Source: Stomorhina lunata (taxonomy: Eukaryota; Arthropoda; Insecta; Diptera; Rhiniidae). Taken from it: a stretch of 64,000 nt of DNA. The notes below the pieces were generated by a model. That model worked only from the letters and a program-made list of their open reading frames with translations. It was not told the origin of the DNA and did no database searches. Positions within the stretch are counted from its first letter, which is position 1. Each line of letters opens with the position of its first letter. Both the position numbers and the translations under genes were made by a program. The stretch is from NCBI GenBank assembly GCA_933228675.1, contig OW121743.1, positions 88,643,438-88,707,437 of the forward strand. Direction: 5' to 3'. Shown here one piece after another: positions 59,978 through 64,000 of this stretch.

Positions 59978-62900
59978 CTGAAAGTAAAAGAGCAAATAAA
60001 ATAAAATTTTGAATAAAAATAAAGTTATGTTAATTAATTTCTGTTTACTTAAGGGAAAACACGAAAAACTGTGTTAATTAACTAAAACATATTAATTAAA
60101 TTAAAATGACAAGAAAGGGATTAAGAAAAAGGCAAGTGTTGGCAAAAAAATTTGAAAATCTTAAAATATTTTGACAAATGTTTAATTAAACAAAATATGC
60201 CTGTTCTTAAATGTAACAAATGATGGTATTAACAAAGAACACCAGCCAACACAAATTAGAATTTAGATTTTTTGAGAAAATGAACAATTTATTCCAAATG
60301 ACGTATTTACACACGAATATAAGAAAGAAGTAGACAAGTCAACAAAAGCCATAATTAAAAAGACATAAATTTCAATTTGAAGAATTTTTTGTTCATTTTT
60401 CGAAGCAAATTACACAATTAACAAAAAAATTAACACAAAAAACATAAATAAATAAACAAATTTATATTTTAGATACTTGTTAAAAAAATACAAATTTAAA
60501 ATAATGTCAAAATAAAATGTTTGTGACAAAATATTTGTATTGTAAAATATATAGAAAAACATATGTATCAGACAACATGTGTCATCAGCCCTTTTGCGTC
60601 CGCACAGTCAAATGTCAATCAATTGCTACAATCACATAAAATGCGAACACGAACGAAATATTTGTACTCCCTCATGTTCATCAATTCTTTCAACATTTTT
60701 TTTTAGAAAGAACTTTTCACTTGTGATTTTCGATTTGTATAATAAATTCCCTGAGGAAAATTGTGTTTTTTGTTGATTGTATTTTTCAGTTTTCCTGTCC
60801 AAGACTTTCAACTAAAAAGATTTCTCTATTTATTAGGTTTTCTAATGATTTTTTAGGAATACAAGTAATTTACATATGTAACATTTTATGTCATCAATTT
60901 TCAATTTTGTAAGATTAAAAGGAAATATTTTTATAATCAAAATTTGCTTTTCCTGCAAGAGGAAATTGTAAGAATTTTGTAATTAGTCTAATTAATTTTT
61001 TTTTAGGGAAATGTAAAATTTAAATTTAAGAAAAGTACGAGGGTAAGGATTAAAATATAAAGAACTGTCAAAACTCTTGTCAATAGCAAAATGTAATCTG
61101 ATTTGTCAACGGTTTACGTTTACTTCAAAACATTGTGAGTACGTTTATGCAGGGCTGTCAGAAAATATTTGTTAAAATCGGCATATTTTTCAAAAAAAAT
61201 CGGCAAAATTTGGAAATGTCAAAAATACATCACAAATATAATCAAATATTAAAGAAGTGTTCGCTGAAATTTTTTCTATAGCGCAAATTTTTATTGAAAA
61301 TTTTTCTATAGAAATAATTTTAATTGAAATTTTTTTTAAATTTTCTGAAAAATCCTATTTAAAATTTCTAGATGGCGAATTTCGAATATTCGATTCGATT
61401 ATTTTTAAGAATGGTTATATTTTTTTATTAAAAATTTTTTTTAACCTTTAACAGACATGGGGACTAAAATGACCCACAATTTTTTTTCGAAAATTTAAAT
61501 GTTTGGTGTATTTAAGTGATTAATTTTATTATGATTTATATGACAACGGTTCATCACTTAAGCTTTACAACAATTTTGGAGATTTCAGTTTATAAATTTT
61601 CGAAAAAAAATTTTGGGTCATTTCAGTCCCCATGTCTGTTAAGGGTTAAAAAAAATATTTTTAATAAAACAATATAACCATTCTTAAAAATAACAATTTT
61701 TATTAATTTTGATCGAAATTCGCCATTTAATTCATAACATTTCGTATTTTTGCCACTAAAAATCCAAATTTTGACCTTTGAAAAAAAGGTTTATGCTCAC
61801 CCAATATCAAAGTTCCAGAGGACTTTCCTTAAATGACTGGTCAATAAAATTCAGTATTAGCTTTAACAAAGGAAAACTTAAATAAAAAATTTACTATGCA
61901 TCTACTCAAATAATGTCCAAAAATTTACTTTTTTCTCGAAATTTTACGTTTTAAAGTCACAGTTACGCCGAATACATATGAGATATCAAACTGAATTTTA
62001 TTACCACATCTGTCTATTTTAACATGCCGATCAAAAATTTTAAAATTTTGAATATTTTTTAACAAAATTATCTAAAACCTAAAAAGTGAGTTTTGAAACG
62101 GCCCTTAAAAAAATTACTATTTTCCAGTATAAAAAAAAAACTATTTAAAATTTAATTATAATTTAATAAATTTCAACTATTTAGTACTTATAAGTTTTTA
62201 GATGATAAGGAATGTATTACTTTGTAATTTCTGTACTCTAAAGTTAATTTTTTTTGCTGCATATCCTTAGGCGTGTTGATAAGGACAAGAGTTTTCTGGG
62301 GAAAATTGAAATAACTCAAATACTGCATGGATTTTTAGTTTTTATAACTTTAATGAAAGCTGATTAAGTTGTCTTCAACATCCAATTTATTGGTTAAAAT
62401 TTACCAAAAACCAAAAAAAACTCCCATTTTTCCTTATACAAATAGGTCCTAGAAATAAAGAAAAATTTTTTTTCTGAGCACCTTCATCGATTTTTAACCC
62501 AGGCGTAGCGAAATTTAACCCAGGAATATCGAATAAACGTATCGTAAATGCAAATATTTTTTTGAAAAATTCACTTCTTTGTAAAAAAATTATTTCACTT
62601 TTCGTTTTTATTTAAATTTTTGTATAACAATTTTTTAAGCACGTTTTTACACCACTTCAACTAGCTCACAAATTTATACTTGTACTAATTTTTTAAAATT
62701 TATCTTCGTAATTAAATGCTCGCAAATGTTAATTTCAGTTGTGAAAAACAGTTAGCGAAAACAACAAAAACTAAAGGAAATTTTACAATGTTGCTTATAG
62801 GCAACAAAAGGCATTAAGGGTTAAGGAAACCCATTTTAGATTTTTTTATTTTCACCAAAAATTCGATTTTTACTAAGATCACTAATAAAGCTCCTTCTCT

Positions 62901-63790
62901 TAATTGGAGGCTTATTTATAGGAATATTAACGATCAATTAGAGGAATTTTAAAGGAAATATTAATGTTTTTTTTTATTTTTGTCACCAAATATTCGATTT
63001 TTATTAGTAACAAAAATTTTTTTTAAGAATTTAATTTAAATAGTTAAAATCTTATAATACAATTTTTTTTACAATAAACTTCATAGGTATTTTTCTTTTA
63101 ATTTTTTTTTTTACTAAATACTAACAAAATTAGGTCACTATGCTAACGATTTTTATTCAAGCGGCATGAATATATTTAAAAAAAAATATTTTTCAATGCC
63201 GCACCTTGTTGCAAAATTTATCTGAATATTTTTCATGAAAAATCAAATAAACTTCATTCATGGTGGTTCATTGTCTGTCTACACAATGTAACGAAAATTC
63301 CCTTTAAGCCATAATTTGTAACAAATTGTTTTAAATTTAGTCGTCAGTATTACTCGGCGCTGCCTACACTCTCGAACCATATCTATGATAGTTGATCTTT
63401 ATGGGATCTTTGAGTGAAGAAAAAAAAACTACAAATCTGCAATTCAACCTACAATTTTCTTTTTCTTGTGTTTTTCTTGGCCATTACAGGTTTGATTTGG
63501 ACTTAAACCATAAAAAAATCATAAAAGCTTGGTTTTTTTTTATTATTATTGGAATCTATCTATTGATGTAGTTGTATTGGTTTTTGGAGCATTGCAACAA
63601 TATCTTGGGAGGAGTTGGTAACAGAGTAAAGGAAAACTGGTTTATTTGATTGCCGTAATCCACATTTTATGCTTTTAACACTCCTCTGTACCTCCCCTTT
63701 TTAGACAATTCATTCAGTCCAATAGCTAATAACTAAAGTATTTAGAATGTGCACTAAAATGTAGTATAACGAAAACTAGACCAACAAAAG
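59978..63790. other. gene-free region upstream of the visible TRIT1 exons
   Basis: I looked for the TRIT1 P-loop and DMAPP-binding region on the minus strand and did not find it; no other exon is convincing. 62165-62345 repeats 18170-18340. TTAACCCAGG occurs near 62500 and 62518 and an inverted CATTAAGGGTTAA at 62812. 61372-61726 is listed separately. Confidence 0.5.
61372..61726. mobile_element. 355-bp foldback containing a TTAA-flanked MITE
   Basis: Inner element: TTAA 61441-61444, CCTTTAACAGACATGGGGAC .. GTCCCCATGTCTGTTAAGGG, TTAA 61646-61649, with inverted ends of about 53 bp and few mismatches. The flanks are also inverted: ATGGCGAATTTCGA (61372) and AAGAATGGTTATA (61408) are mirrored by TATAACCATTCTT (61674) and TCGAAATTCGCCAT (61713). 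The whole is therefore one long palindrome, wider than the TTAA element. Confidence 0.8.
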
Positions 63791-63795
63791 AGTAA

Positions 63796-63805
63796 GCGCA
63801 TGCGC
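63796..63805. promoter_or_regulatory. NRF-1/Ewg-type palindrome, candidate promoter region
   Basis: GCGCATGCGC is the perfect NRF-1 consensus core. The fly homologue is Erect wing. About 55 bp further on, AAGATGACGGCCGC resembles a YY1/Pho-type initiator element. CpG-containing words are otherwise very rare here, so a housekeeping promoter near the right edge is likely. Direction is unknown: the TRIT1 5' end (minus) or a gene to the right are both possible. Confidence 0.4.
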
Positions 63806-64000
63806 AACATGTAAGTATTGAAAATTGAATTGGTGCCACTAGTATCACCAGCAAAGATGACGGCCGCACCTCAGCTGCGTTTTCACTTTCATTTAAAGCA
63901 CATTTTCATATAAAATCATTCAATTTAGGTGGATGTAATGAATTGAATGGCAATTTTTTATTTCGCAATAAAATTAAACCGTAATAAACACACGTGTACA

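Noticed and set aside
63837..63920. Short frame starting ATGACGGCCGC near the right edge
   Set aside because: Only about 18 codons to a stop with no acceptor or donor support; better read as promoter or leader sequence.

Overview
The window looks like nuclear DNA of a brachyceran fly, most likely a calyptrate such as a blowfly or house-fly relative. It is extremely AT-rich, its genes have many short exons separated by introns of 0.07-7.5 kb with GT..AG borders, the three recognisable proteins are animal proteins, and transposon debris and AT-rich minisatellites fill most of the rest. The species assignment is an inference; nothing in the sequence names it.

Layout. (1) 1-2322, plus strand: 3' part of a gene for a TAF1C-like subunit of the RNA polymerase I selectivity factor; its 5' end lies off the left edge. 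(2) 2323-19048: no protein gene seen. A TATA-type promoter candidate lies near 5.2 kb, followed by nested transposons: TIR elements with 4-bp target duplications, TTAA-flanked MITEs, tRNA-derived SINE-like sequences and 30-bp minisatellites. (3) 19049-29957, plus strand: a complete nine-exon SLC6 sodium-coupled transporter of 727 residues (NTT4/SLC6A15-20 group). Its second intron is mostly a 2.5-kb minisatellite, and its fourth intron holds a small gene of unknown function on the opposite strand (25657-26049). (4) 29958-42250: no intact gene. It holds dispersed repeats, a 19/76-bp minisatellite whose unit carries an NF-E2/CncC-like motif, and a decayed non-LTR retrotransposon at 39.4-41.1 kb. 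(5) 42258-59977, minus strand: TRIT1 (tRNA dimethylallyltransferase). Five exons, including the zinc-finger end, are in the window; the ATP-binding N-terminus is beyond the right edge or unrecognised. A decayed copy of its last exon lies 5 kb downstream of the real one, next to a 4.6-kb tandem array of foldback units. A Helitron/DINE-1-like element fills one intron, and the 7.5-kb intron carries two ~1-kb 31-bp-unit arrays in opposite orientation. (6) 59978-64000: no gene; a foldback/TTAA MITE, and an NRF-1-type palindrome near the right edge that suggests a promoter.

The recognised genes do not form a functional cluster: Pol I transcription, amino-acid-type transport and tRNA i6A modification are independent housekeeping or physiological roles. 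Coordinates of exons come from reading splice sites and checking that every phase joins. Repeat boundaries are approximate unless a terminal repeat or target duplication is quoted.
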